Positions 9,206 through 17,069 are shown, counted from the stretch's first letter. The stretch is DNA of 64,000 nt from Mycolicibacterium peregrinum (GCF_002102345.1 NZ_LQPP01000067.1:18752-82751); one strand, 5' to 3'. Notes: generated by a model from the sequence alone, not told the origin. Made by a program: numbers and translations.

Positions 9206-9211
9206 CCGTTC

Positions 9212-10201
9212 CTATTTCACGACCGGCGTGGCCTCATGGCCGTCGCCGTACGGGTGGGCAGGGTCGATCGGGGCGGTCAGCCGGCCATAGCTGTCAGGGC
9301 GGCGGGTGACCAGGAACGGGAACAGCTCCAGCCAGTCCCGTCGCTGGTCCAGGTCGAGATCGGCGACCAGCACGGCCTCCTCGTCGCGCGGCGCCTGCAC
9401 CAGCACGCGACCGTAGGGGTCCGAGATGAACGACGAGCCGTAGAACGAGACGGTGCCCTCGTCCCCGGTTCGGTTGGGCACCACCATGAACAAGCCACTG
9501 CTGATGCCGTTGGCCACGATCACCTGCTGCCACAGGGGCTGAGTGTCGAACGCGGGGAAGACCGGCTCCGATCCGATCGCGGTCGGATAGACCACGATCT
9601 CGGCGCCACCGAGCGAATAGTTGCGGGCCACTTCGGGGAACCATTCGTCCCAGCAGGTGGGCAGGCCGATCCGCGCTCCCAGCCCCTCGGGGTCATACAC
9701 CGGGTACGGGTCGTCGTCCGCAGAAGCCGGGCCCGGTCGAAAGTAGGTGTCCTCGTAGTACCCCGCCGAGATCGGGATGTGCATCTTGCGGGTACGCCCG
9801 ACCAGCTCGCCCGACGGCGACACCAGGATCGCGGTGTTGTAGCCCAGGCCATCGGCCGCGGGAGCCTTCTCATACAGCGAGGCGTGCACGAAGATCCCGT
9901 TGGCCTGCGCCGCCTCGGCCGCGAGCGCAAAGGTCGGGCCGTCGGTCAGGTCCTCGGCCCCCTCCCCCGGGTTGGGCCCGGCCGGGGTGTCGGCCGGGTA
10001 GCGCAGCAGCGTGATCTCGGGCAGGAACACCGCGGTGGCGCCTGCACCGGCGGCGCGGTCGATGCCGTCGCGCAGCACCTTGGTGAGTTTGTCGACGTCA
10101 GGCCGCCAGCGGTGCTGCACCAACCCCACCCGCAGCGGCGGTCGCTGCGACGCGGTGCTGCGCGACAGCGAGTCGGGGGCGCTCGCAGTGAGCGTGATCA
10201 T
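9212..10201 (-). CDS. aguB: N-carbamoylputrescine amidohydrolase (nitrilase superfamily)
   Basis: This 329-residue carbon-nitrogen hydrolase has the Glu-Lys-Cys triad: FLPEITLLRYP (Glu near 61), RTRKMHIPISAGYYEDTYF (Lys near 138) and GLPTCWDEWFPEVARNY (Cys near 183). The WDEWFPE sequence after the cysteine is typical of N-carbamoylputrescine amidases. It should release putrescine, CO2 and ammonia. It is the first gene of the operon read leftward, with a TetR operator-like palindrome just upstream of its start. The N-terminal 20 residues before PPLRVGLVQ are longer than the core fold requires, so a shorter start is possible. Confidence 0.9.
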   Translation of the reverse strand: MITLTASAPDSLSRSTASQRPPLRVGLVQHRWRPDVDKLTKVLRDGIDRAAGAGATAVFLPEITLLRYPADTPAGPNPGEGAEDLTDGPTFALAAEAAQANGIFVHASLYEKAPAADGLGYNTAILVSPSGELVGRTRKMHIPISAGYYEDTYFRPGPASADDDPYPVYDPEGLGARIGLPTCWDEWFPEVARNYSLGGAEIVVYPTAIGSEPVFPAFDTQPLWQQVIVANGISSGLFMVVPNRTGDEGTVSFYGSSFISDPYGRVLVQAPRDEEAVLVADLDLDQRRDWLELFPFLVTRRPDSYGRLTAPIDPAHPYGDGHEATPVVK

Positions 10202-10211
10202 GGGACTCCTA

Positions 10212-10230
10212 AAACGAATGCGATTCGTTT
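10212..10230. promoter_or_regulatory. Operator palindrome between aguB operon and tetR
   Basis: Perfect inverted repeat AAACGAAT-GCG-ATTCGTTT, with 8-bp arms and a 3-bp spacer, 10 bases upstream of the aguB ATG in the 87-bp divergent spacer. Size and place fit a TetR dimer site controlling the agmatine operon, and probably the regulator too. Confidence 0.65.
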
Positions 10231-10288
10231 ATTGTGTGATGCAGACCACCATTTGTAAAGAGGTCAGATCGAACAAGGGGGACAATCC

Positions 10289-10891
10289 ATGGGGCGGCCA
10301 CCGACACCGATCCTGTCGCTAGACCGAATCACCAGTGCAGCAATGGATCTCGTGTGCACAACGGGCGGATTCACCATCCCCGAGCTGGCCCGCAAGCTCA
10401 AGGTCAGCCCCTCGTCGCTGTACAACCACGTGTCCGGGCGCGAGCAGATCGTCGAACTCCTCCGGGAACGGGCCATGTCAGAGGTGCACCTGCCCGACCT
10501 CCACGCCGAGCGGCCATGGATCGACATCCTGGCCGACATCATGCGGTCGTACCGCAGCAGCTTCGCCCGCTACCCGCAGCTGATTCCCCTGCTCACGGCG
10601 CATGCGGTCAACAGCAGCCAGGCTCTGACCATGTACAACGCCATCGCCATCACCCTGGCCCGCGGCGGCTTCAACCCCACCGACACTTTGCGGATCATCA
10701 CGTTGGTCGACAACTACGTGCTCGGGTCCGCGCTGGACCTCACTGCACCCGACCGGCCCTGGGAGTCGAGCGCCGAAGTCGGCCCGGAACTGACCGCTGC
10801 GCTCGACACCGGTGCGCCAAGGCCCGCACGCGCCGACGACGCGTTCGAGTTCGGTTTGGCGGTGCTGCTGCGCGGGCTCGTGCAGCCCTGA
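10289..10891 (+). CDS. TetR-family regulator, likely of the agmatine operon
   Basis: The 200-residue protein has an N-terminal helix-turn-helix (about residues 10-50, FTIPELARKLKVSPSSLYNHVSGREQIVELL) and a C-terminal domain like that of the TetR_C group (LARGGFNPTDTLRIITLVDNYVLGSALD). It is divergent from aguB with an 8-3-8 palindrome between them, so repression relieved by agmatine, carbamoylputrescine or putrescine is the simplest model (inference). AAGGGGGA at 10275-10282 supports the ATG at 10289. Confidence 0.85.
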   Translation: MGRPPTPILSLDRITSAAMDLVCTTGGFTIPELARKLKVSPSSLYNHVSGREQIVELLRERAMSEVHLPDLHAERPWIDILADIMRSYRSSFARYPQLIPLLTAHAVNSSQALTMYNAIAITLARGGFNPTDTLRIITLVDNYVLGSALDLTAPDRPWESSAEVGPELTAALDTGAPRPARADDAFEFGLAVLLRGLVQP

Positions 10892-10896
10892 GTCGC

Positions 10897-11214
10897 CTAC
10901 CCGCCGCAGCGGTTGCGGAAATCGATCGCCGGTTGCCGGATACCCGTCAATTCGGCCCGGATCTGCGGCTTGTCCTCGAGGTAGACCTTCACCGATTCGG
11001 CCATCTGCGCGTTCGACTGCCCCTTGAGGCTGGTGAAGAACGCGTTGACCTCGGGATGGGTGAACAGATACGCCGAGGTGGAGGCGCGGACCCCGGCCAT
11101 CACACCGGCCAGGTCGGCGGCCGTGCAGTTCGGCTCGTCCGCTGCGGCGACAGGCGCACCAACGGCCAAGAGCGACAGGCTGATTGCGCCGGCGGCGATC
11201 ACACGGGAGAACAT
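10897..11214 (-). CDS. Secreted hemophore-like heme-binding protein
   Basis: The 105-residue precursor has a signal peptide (residues 1-25, ending APVAAADEP) and one predicted disulfide between the cysteine just after cleavage (EPNCTAADL) and the one at the C-terminus (FRNRCGG). The core TSAYLFTHPEVNAFFTSLKGQ resembles the mycobacterial hemophore family (Rv0203-like, MHB domain). Proteins of this family bind heme outside the cell. The ATG at 11214 follows an AGGAG-type site. The convergent tetR ends 5 bp away. Confidence 0.75.
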   Translation of the reverse strand: MFSRVIAAGAISLSLLAVGAPVAAADEPNCTAADLAGVMAGVRASTSAYLFTHPEVNAFFTSLKGQSNAQMAESVKVYLEDKPQIRAELTGIRQPAIDFRNRCGG

Positions 11215-11252
11215 CGTGGCTCCTAAGTCGACTCGGATAACTGAGCTACAGC

Positions 11253-11555
11253 TCACGGACGTCCGGGGCGGTCGGGGCGCCAGCCGCCACCGCCACCACC
11301 GCCGTTGGGCGGGCCGGGATCGATATTGATGTCCAAGCCCCAATCGCCGCAGTACCAGTCGTTGGCGCAGTAATACGGGTAATACGGACCGGCCTTGGGC
11401 GGGGTCGGACCCCCGCCACGCACATTGCCCTGCGCGCACACCGTGGAACCGCCCGCGTCGACACAGTCGGCGGCGGCCGGCGGTGCGGCGGCGACAGCGA
11501 TAGGTACGGTCAACCCGGCCAGGCCGAGTAACACTGGACGCCACATGCTCCGCAT
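11253..11555 (-). CDS. Small secreted Gly/Pro-rich protein, unknown function
   Basis: The precursor is 100 residues: a signal peptide (MRSMWRPVLLGLAGLTVPIA... to PAAAD) followed by about 70 residues with four cysteines (CVD, VCAQ, YYCAN, WYCGD), aromatic clusters (YYPYYCANDWYCGDWG) and a C-terminal glycine run. The four cysteines suggest two disulfides. I do not recognise a named family, though such small exported proteins are common in mycobacteria. The ATG at 11555 is preferred over the GTG at 11561 because GAGGAG precedes it at a normal distance. The hemophore-like gene lies downstream on the same strand. Confidence 0.65.
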   Translation of the reverse strand: MRSMWRPVLLGLAGLTVPIAVAAAPPAAADCVDAGGSTVCAQGNVRGGGPTPPKAGPYYPYYCANDWYCGDWGLDINIDPGPPNGGGGGGGWRPDRPGRP

Positions 11556-11723
11556 GACCACTCCTCAGTAGGTCCCCGTGGGCCGAGAATAGAACCCGGG
11601 GCACGCCCAATATGCGGGAACGACAATAGCCGGTCATCGGCGGTAACGCAGCGCTACTCGCGGCGAACGTAACTGGTTGTATTCGCAGAGATCGCAACGC
11701 TCCCCGCCGAATCGGGATGTTCC

Positions 11724-11729
11724 TAGCGT
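11724..11729 (+). promoter_or_regulatory. Leaderless promoter -10 (TAGCGT) for the yeiH-like operon
   Basis: TAGCGT is followed by 7 bases and then the GTG at 11737. narK has the identical hexamer at the same spacing (17151-17156). Confidence 0.55.
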
Positions 11730-11736
11730 GACGCGC

Positions 11737-11826
11737 GTGAACGAAGACTGGCTGGCCGTGATCGTCGGCCTCACCCTCTTGGCCCTCGTGCTCGTCGGCG
11801 CCATCCCCGGCAGCGTGATCCCATGA
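11737..11826 (+). CDS. 29-residue membrane micro-protein coupled to the YeiH-like exporter
   Basis: This frame is short but well supported. The GTG at 11737 lies 7 bases after a TAGCGT -10, so it can be a leaderless start. The product reads MNEDWLAVIVGLTLLALVLV and then GAIPGSVIP: a short charged head and one transmembrane helix. Its TGA overlaps the ATG of the exporter (ATGA at 11823-11826), so the two are translationally coupled. 'EDWLAVxxGL' resembles the extra N-terminal helix of some longer UPF0324/YeiH transporters, so it may be that helix encoded separately (inference). A start at GTG 11728 would add three residues. Confidence 0.6.
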   Translation: MNEDWLAVIVGLTLLALVLVGAIPGSVIP

Positions 11827-12956
11827 CCAGCACCGAGGAACGCTCCGAACAGCGATCGCCGAGGATCGGCTACGCCGTCGCCGGCGTGCTCGTGGTCATC
11901 GCGCTGGGCGCGGCGACCAGATTCCTGGAAACCGAGGTGCCCCACTGGGCCGCCGGGACACCGCTGGCCAAAGTCGCCAAATCGATCGAATTCCCGGTCT
12001 ACGCAATCGCTCTCGGGCTCATCGGCAACGCCGTGCTGGCCAGGTTCGCGGTCCGCGACGTCCTGTCCCAAGGGTTTCGCACCGAGTTCTTCATCAAGAC
12101 CGGCCTGGTCCTGCTCGGAGCGTCGATCAACCTCAAGGTGCTCGCCACTGCCGCGGGACCGGCGATCATCCAGGCACTTCTCCTGATCTCGATCGTCTTC
12201 GGATTCACCTGGTGGCTGGGTGGACGGCTCGGGCTCGACGACAAACTACGAGCGCTACTGGCCTCGGCCGTCTCCATCTGCGGGGTGAGCGCGGCCATCG
12301 CGGCCGCCGGCGCCGTTCAGGCCCGAAAAGAGCAACTGGCCTACGCCGCGTCCCTCGTCATCGTGTTCGCACTACCGTCGATCTTCCTGCTGCCCTGGCT
12401 CGCCGACGTGTTCGGGCTGTCCGACGCCGTCGCCGGCGCCTGGATCGGCGGCAACATCGACACCACCGCGGCCGTGGCCGCCGCAGGCACGATCGCCGGC
12501 GAGCAAGCACTGCAGATCGCCACGATCGTCAAGACCACGCAGAACGCGCTGATCGGCATCGTCGCCATCGCGCTCACCGCGTACTTCGCCCTCAAGGTCG
12601 AACGCCGAACTGACACACCTGACCCAGCCGTGGCACGCCCGTCTCTGCGCGAATTCTGGGACCGTTTCCCTAAATTCGTGCTCGGCTTCATCGCCGCCTC
12701 GGTGATCGGGACGCTGTACCTGCAGTTCGCCGCCGACGGCAAATCGGCCATCGCAACGGTCAACGACCTGCGAACGTGGTTCCTGATCTTCGCGTTCGTG
12801 GCCATCGGGTTGGAGTTCTCGCTCCGCGGCCTGAAGGAAGCCGGCTGGCGGCCGATCGTGCTGTTCGCCGCGGCGACCGTGGTGAACATCGTGGTGGCAC
12901 TGGGTCTGGCTTCGATCCTGTTCGGCGGATTGTTCGGCACCTTCACCACGGGGTAG
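11823..12956 (+). CDS. YeiH/UPF0324-family putative anion (sulfate) exporter
   Basis: The 377-residue membrane protein has about 10-11 helices. The diagnostic family stretches are FFIKTGLVLLGASINLKVL near 95, ASAVSICGVSAAIAAAGAV near 145 and GAWIGGNIDTTAAVAAAG near 210. Members of PF03601 are annotated as putative sulfate exporters, but the substrate is not firmly known. The first 15 residues are hydrophilic, and the coupled 29-residue peptide upstream may supply an extra helix. The next gene is a siderophore-type lipoprotein with its own start signals. Confidence 0.85.
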   Translation: MTSTEERSEQRSPRIGYAVAGVLVVIALGAATRFLETEVPHWAAGTPLAKVAKSIEFPVYAIALGLIGNAVLARFAVRDVLSQGFRTEFFIKTGLVLLGASINLKVLATAAGPAIIQALLLISIVFGFTWWLGGRLGLDDKLRALLASAVSICGVSAAIAAAGAVQARKEQLAYAASLVIVFALPSIFLLPWLADVFGLSDAVAGAWIGGNIDTTAAVAAAGTIAGEQALQIATIVKTTQNALIGIVAIALTAYFALKVERRTDTPDPAVARPSLREFWDRFPKFVLGFIAASVIGTLYLQFAADGKSAIATVNDLRTWFLIFAFVAIGLEFSLRGLKEAGWRPIVLFAAATVVNIVVALGLASILFGGLFGTFTTG

Positions 12957-12965
12957 CTAAACGGT

Positions 12966-12971
12966 TACCCT
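12966..12971 (+). promoter_or_regulatory. Leaderless promoter -10 (TACCCT) for the FecB-like lipoprotein
   Basis: TACCCT is followed by six bases and then GTG 12978. No Shine-Dalgarno is present, consistent with a leaderless mRNA. Confidence 0.5.
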
Positions 12972-12977
12972 GGCTAA

Positions 12978-13928
12978 GTGCCGACAACCTGGTCGCGACG
13001 AGGGTTTTTCACGGTCACCGCTGGGATGGCCCTGGTCGCCGCATGCAGCACGCAAAAACCCGGAGAAGTTGCGAAAGACGGGTCGGTGACCGTCCGCCAC
13101 ATTTTCGGAGACACCAACATCCCGGGTCCACCGCAACGTGTGGTCAGCGCGGGCTTCACCGAGCAGGACAACCTGCTGGCCCTCGGCGTCGTGCCTGTCG
13201 CGACGACCGAGTGGTTCGGCGGTGAGCCGTTCGCGGTGTGGCCCTGGGCTCAACCGAAACTCGGACCTGCCCAGCCCACCGTGCTCGGCCTGACCGACGG
13301 GATCCAGGTCGACGCGATCGCGGCGCTCAAGCCGGACCTGATCGTGGCCACCAATGCCGGACTCGACGCCGACACCTTCGCCAAACTCTCCGAGATCGCC
13401 CCGACCATCGCACAGTCCGGACCGGACGCGTTCTTCGAACCCTGGCGCGACCAGGCCACCCTGATCGGCCAGGCCCTGTTCCAGAACGACGCGACGACAG
13501 GGCTGGTCACCGGCGTGGACGACAAGTTCAAGGCAGTGGCCACCAACAATCCGCGTTTCGCCGGCAAGAAGGCGATACTGCTCGCCGGCACCCTGTTCCG
13601 CGACAGTGTCCAGGCCCAGACCGGGTGGCGGACCGAATTCCTCACCCAGATGGGCTTCGCGGTCCCTCCGACGCCAGACCTGATCCCGCGCTCAGATTTC
13701 GCCTCGGTGCTCGACGCCGCCGATGTGTTGATCTGGACCACCGAGAACGACGCAGAGCGCGACGCCTTGCTGGCCGACCCGGGCATCGCCGAACTCAAAG
13801 CCACCACCCGCAAGCGGCACGTGTTCACTCCCAAAGAGCTGTCCGGCGCCATCGCGTTCGCCTCGCCGCTGTCCTACCCGCTGGTCGCCGACCAGTTGCC
13901 ACCGCTGCTCAACCAGGCACTGACCTGA
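12978..13928 (+). CDS. Iron-siderophore ABC transporter substrate-binding lipoprotein (FecB2-like)
   Basis: The 316-residue precursor has a twin-arginine-like signal (WSRRGFFTVTAGMALVAACST) ending in a lipobox cysteine near residue 23. The body has the TroA/FecB fold: VVSAGFTEQDNLLALGVVPVA, the recurrent 'IAALKPDLIVAT', and a C-terminal ELSGAIAFASPLSYPLV. It should capture ferric siderophores or heme at the cell surface. It corresponds by position and type to M. tuberculosis Rv0265c. No permease or ATPase genes adjoin it, so it must work with subunits encoded elsewhere. Confidence 0.85.
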   Translation: MPTTWSRRGFFTVTAGMALVAACSTQKPGEVAKDGSVTVRHIFGDTNIPGPPQRVVSAGFTEQDNLLALGVVPVATTEWFGGEPFAVWPWAQPKLGPAQPTVLGLTDGIQVDAIAALKPDLIVATNAGLDADTFAKLSEIAPTIAQSGPDAFFEPWRDQATLIGQALFQNDATTGLVTGVDDKFKAVATNNPRFAGKKAILLAGTLFRDSVQAQTGWRTEFLTQMGFAVPPTPDLIPRSDFASVLDAADVLIWTTENDAERDALLADPGIAELKATTRKRHVFTPKELSGAIAFASPLSYPLVADQLPPLLNQALT

Positions 13929-13940
13929 CAAGATGACCGG

Positions 13941-14645
13941 GTGACAAGCACCCAGGAACACTCCGAACACCGCGGCACCGCCAGCATCGGCTCGGCCTAC
14001 TATCCGGTACTCGTCGCGGTTTTCACGGCCCTGGTGATCATCTCCAACGTCACCGCCACCAAAGGCGTCGCCTTCGGACCGATCATCGGCAACTGGTCGA
14101 TCATCACCGACGGCGGGTTCATCGTCTTCCCCCTCACCTACGTGATCGGCGACGTGCTCTCCGAGGTGTACGGATTCAAGGCCGCACGCCGAGCGATCTT
14201 CCTGGGTTTCTCGATGAATGCCCTTGCCGCGCTCGCTTTCTGGGCCACCATCTATCTGCCCGCGGCGGACTTCTACACCAACCAGGAGCACTTCGAGAAC
14301 ATCGTCCACGCCTACACCCAGTTGATCGTGGCGGGCCTGGCCGGGTTCATCGTCGGACAGACCATCAACGCCTGGGTCGTGGTGGCCATCAAGGAACGCA
14401 CCAAGGAAAAGCACCTGTGGGCCCGTCTGGTCGGATCCACCTTCGCCGGCCAGCTCGGTGACACGCTGGTCTTCTGCGGTATCGCGGCCAGCGCTATCGG
14501 CATCAACACCTTCGGCGACTTCGTCACCTATGCAGCGCTGGGCTGGGTCTACAAGACCGCGGTCGAGGTGATCATGCTGCCGATCACTTACCGCGTGATC
14601 GCCACCATCAAGCGCCGCGAGCCCACGTATCAGGCCGCCGTGTGA
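13941..14645 (+). CDS. Queuosine precursor transporter (VUT/YhhQ family)
   Basis: The 234-residue membrane protein has six or so helices and the family signatures NVTATKGVAFGPIIGNWSIITDGGFIVFPLTYVIGDVLSEVYGFKAARRAI near the N-terminus and STFAGQLGDTLVFCGIA further on. PF02592 members import queuosine precursors (preQ0/preQ1). The GTG start at 13941 follows CAAGAT by six bases, a leaderless layout like its neighbours, 12 bases after the lipoprotein stop. Nothing else for queuosine synthesis is in the window. Confidence 0.82.
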   Translation: MTSTQEHSEHRGTASIGSAYYPVLVAVFTALVIISNVTATKGVAFGPIIGNWSIITDGGFIVFPLTYVIGDVLSEVYGFKAARRAIFLGFSMNALAALAFWATIYLPAADFYTNQEHFENIVHAYTQLIVAGLAGFIVGQTINAWVVVAIKERTKEKHLWARLVGSTFAGQLGDTLVFCGIAASAIGINTFGDFVTYAALGWVYKTAVEVIMLPITYRVIATIKRREPTYQAAV

Positions 14646-14707
14646 GGCTTCGATAAGGCACCTCTGGCAAGGTTCATAGAGCAGGCGCTTTCTTAGCTAC
14701 TCGCGGG

Positions 14708-14713
14708 TAGCTT
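14708..14713 (+). promoter_or_regulatory. Leaderless promoter -10 (TAGCTT) for pxpB
   Basis: TAGCTT is followed by six bases and ATG 14720, with no Shine-Dalgarno. This is the same arrangement as at several neighbouring genes. Confidence 0.5.
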
Positions 14714-14719
14714 CAGGTC

Positions 14720-15388
14720 ATGAGTGTGACATCAGAGGTGATGGACGCGGGACCGAGCCTGAACCCAGGCACCGCCCGCGACTATGGCGATCAGGCTCTG
14801 CTGCTCGAGTTCGACAGCACGGCCGATGTTTTGGCGTGGACCGCCACTCTCACGGCGGCCCAACTGCTCGGTGTGGTCGATATCGTGCCTGCGTCGCGCA
14901 CGATCTTGATCAAGCTGGCCGATCCCCGCTACCAGGCACCCACCCGACAACGGCTGGGCAAGTTGCAGCTACAACCCGGCGCGGCCCCGGTCCGTCCGGT
15001 CGGCCAGGCCGACGTGACCATCGACGTGGTCTACGACGGCGCCGACCTGCACGACGTGGCCGCCCTGACCGGGCTGACCCCGGACCAGGTGATCGCGGCG
15101 CACACCGGCAGCCAGTGGCAGGTCGGATTCATGGGCTTCGCGCCCGGATTCGCCTACCTCGTCGGTGGTGACGAACGACTACAGGTACCGCGCCGAGCCG
15201 AGCCCCGAACCAACGTCCCCCCCGGAGCGGTGGCATTGGCCGGTGAGTTCAGCGGCATCTACCCACGGCAGTCGCCCGGCGGCTGGCAGCTGATCGGGCG
15301 CACCGACGCGGTGTTGTTCGACATTCATCGGGACCCACCCGCACTGCTCACCCCGGGTACGTGGGTGCAGTTCCGGGCCATCGGCTAG
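14720..15388 (+). CDS. pxpB: 5-oxoprolinase subunit PxpB (allophanate hydrolase subunit 1-like)
   Basis: The 222-residue protein carries the family pattern: YGDQALLLEF near 20, the PASRTILIK block, and HTGSQWQVGFMGFAPGFAYLVG near 130 followed by VPRRAEPRTNVPPGAVALAGEFSGIYPRQSPGGWQLIGRT. PxpB works with PxpA and PxpC to cleave 5-oxoproline to glutamate with ATP. pxpC follows 17 bases later. It corresponds to Rv0264c. No pxpA is adjacent. Confidence 0.87.
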   Translation: MSVTSEVMDAGPSLNPGTARDYGDQALLLEFDSTADVLAWTATLTAAQLLGVVDIVPASRTILIKLADPRYQAPTRQRLGKLQLQPGAAPVRPVGQADVTIDVVYDGADLHDVAALTGLTPDQVIAAHTGSQWQVGFMGFAPGFAYLVGGDERLQVPRRAEPRTNVPPGAVALAGEFSGIYPRQSPGGWQLIGRTDAVLFDIHRDPPALLTPGTWVQFRAIG

Positions 15389-15405
15389 TCGGCGAGGAGG
15401 ACATC

Positions 15406-16290
15406 ATGACAACGACACTCGAAGTGCTGCGCACCGGCCCGCTGGCCCTCGTCGAGGACCTCGGCCGGGCCGGCATGGCCCATCTCGGCGTCACCCGCTC
15501 CGGGGCGGCCGACCGGCGGTCCCACACGCTGGCCAACCGACTCGTCGCCAACCCCGGTGAACACGCCACCATCGAGGTGATGTTCGGCGGGTTCTCGGCC
15601 CGGGTGCGCGGCGGGGACATTTCGATCGCGGTCACCGGCGCCGACACGGATCCGGCGGTCAACGGTATTCCGTTCGGCACCAACAGTATTCACCACGTGC
15701 ACGACGGCGAGGTGATCTCGCTGGGCGCCCCGCACTCGGGCCTGCGCAGCTATCTGGCGGTCCGCGGCGGCATCGCCGTCGAACCCGTCCTGGGGTCACG
15801 GAGCTACGACGTGATGTCGGCGATCGGGCCGGCACCGCTACGACCCGGCGACATTCTGCCGGTCGGTGAGCACACCGCCGACCTGCCCGAGACCGACCAG
15901 GCTCCCGTCGCCTCCATCAGCGGAGACGTTCTGGAACTGAACGTGGTACCGGGCCCGCGCGACGACTGGTTCGTCGACCCCGACGTCCTGATCCGGACCA
16001 ACTGGCTGGTGACCACCCGCAGCGACCGGGTCGGGATGCGGCTGGTCGGCATGCCGCTGGACTACCGCTGGCCCGACCGCCAACTGCCCAGCGAAGGAGC
16101 GACCCGCGGAGCAATCCAGATACCGCCCAACGGGTTTCCGGTGATCCTCGGACCCGACCATCCCGTTACCGGCGGCTACCCGGTGATCGGTGTGGTGACC
16201 GACGAGGACATCGACAAACTGAGCCAGGCCCGGCCCGGGCAGACCGTCCGGTTGCACTGGGCACACCCCCGACGGCCGTTCCAGGGCTAG
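15406..16290 (+). CDS. pxpC: 5-oxoprolinase subunit PxpC (KipA/biotin-dependent carboxyltransferase family)
   Basis: The 294-residue protein starts with LEVLRTGPLALVEDLGRAGMAHLGVTRSGAADRRSHTLANRLVANP, the usual opening of the PxpC/KipA family. It continues with a RSYLAVRGGIAVEPVLGSRSYD block and SEGATRGAIQIPPNGFPVILGPDHPVTGGYPVIGVV near the C-terminus. It is the partner of PxpB in the ATP-dependent 5-oxoprolinase. The ATG at 15406 has AGGAGG seven to eight bases upstream. It corresponds to Rv0263c. Confidence 0.87.
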   Translation: MTTTLEVLRTGPLALVEDLGRAGMAHLGVTRSGAADRRSHTLANRLVANPGEHATIEVMFGGFSARVRGGDISIAVTGADTDPAVNGIPFGTNSIHHVHDGEVISLGAPHSGLRSYLAVRGGIAVEPVLGSRSYDVMSAIGPAPLRPGDILPVGEHTADLPETDQAPVASISGDVLELNVVPGPRDDWFVDPDVLIRTNWLVTTRSDRVGMRLVGMPLDYRWPDRQLPSEGATRGAIQIPPNGFPVILGPDHPVTGGYPVIGVVTDEDIDKLSQARPGQTVRLHWAHPRRPFQG

Positions 16291-16308
16291 CCGTCCGGAC
16301 CACTCCGT

Positions 16309-16369
16309 CGTCGTTTTCTACCTGAGGGTTGCGATCCCGGCGATCAACGACCCGGGTGTAGAAAACGGC
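16309..16369 (+). terminator. Imperfect hairpin after pxpC
   Basis: The core CGTTTTCTAC on the left pairs with GTAGAAAACG on the right, extended imperfectly by GGGT/ACCC and GTTG/CAAC segments. It follows the pxpC stop by about 20 bases and precedes aac, so a rho-independent-like terminator without a clear T-tract is the likely role. Confidence 0.55.
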
Positions 16370-16450
16370 GCACGGGGAGCACGGCGGCCCGGGAGCTCGG
16401 CCTATGCGCTGGACGGCCCGGCAGGTGGAGACACCGGCGCGCAGCGCTGG

Positions 16451-16456
16451 TAGAAC
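16451..16456 (+). promoter_or_regulatory. Candidate leaderless -10 (TAGAAC) for aac(2')-I
   Basis: The hexamer lies six bases before GTG 16463. The last base is C rather than the usual T, so the call is weaker than its neighbours. Confidence 0.4.
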
Positions 16457-16462
16457 ATGGGT

Positions 16463-17053
16463 GTGCCCATACAGGATGTCAGCTCGCCGTCCGTCCGAGG
16501 CGGGATCCTGCACACCGCGCGACTCGTCCATACCTCCGATCTCGACCACGAGACCCGTGAGGGCGCGCGACGCATGGTCATCGAGGCCTTCGACGGTGAT
16601 TTCAGTGACGCCGACTGGGAGCACTCGCTCGGCGGGATGCACGCGTTCATCTGCCATCACGGCGCCATCATCGCCCACGCCGCCGTGGTCCAGCGCCGCC
16701 TGATCTACCGCGACACCGCGCTGCGCTGCGGTTACGTGGAAGCTGTGGCGGTGCGCGAGGATTGGCGCGGCCAGGGCCTGGCCACCGCCGTGATGGATGC
16801 CGTCGAGCAGGTCCTGCGCGGCGCCTACCAACTCGGCGCACTCAGCTCATCGGAATCCGCGCGGGAAATGTACTTCTCCCGCGGGTGGGTCCCCTGGCAG
16901 GGCACGACCTCGGTGCTGCGGCCCGCCGGTGTGACGCGCACACCCGAGGACGACCGGGGGCTGTTCGTACTGCCGATCGATCTCCCGGCCGGCCTGGAAC
17001 TCGACATCACAGCCGAGATCACCTGCGACTGGCGTGACGGGGACGTCTGGTAA
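16463..17053 (+). CDS. aac(2')-I: Aminoglycoside 2'-N-acetyltransferase AAC(2')-I
   Basis: The 196-residue GNAT acetyltransferase has MHAFICHHGAIIAHAAVVQRRLIYRDTALRCGYVEAVAVREDWRGQGLATAVM and QLGALSSSESAREMYFSRGWVPW, closely matching mycobacterial AAC(2')-I enzymes. It transfers acetyl from acetyl-CoA to the 2'-amino group of gentamicin, tobramycin and relatives. The gene is intrinsic, in the position of Rv0262c. The GTG at 16463 is chosen over the ATG at 16457: the product then begins MPIQDVSSP, like the M. fortuitum enzyme as I recall it, and TAGAAC (16451-16456) lies six bases upstream, giving a leaderless start. Confidence 0.92.
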   Translation: MPIQDVSSPSVRGGILHTARLVHTSDLDHETREGARRMVIEAFDGDFSDADWEHSLGGMHAFICHHGAIIAHAAVVQRRLIYRDTALRCGYVEAVAVREDWRGQGLATAVMDAVEQVLRGAYQLGALSSSESAREMYFSRGWVPWQGTTSVLRPAGVTRTPEDDRGLFVLPIDLPAGLELDITAEITCDWRDGDVW

Positions 17054-17069
17054 CCACCAGCCGCACAGC

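Noticed and set aside
6681..10258. Two long plus-strand frames (569 and 577 codons) across the agmatine operon
   Set aside because: They are shadows of the minus-strand amidohydrolase, aguA and aguB genes and show no recognisable domain.
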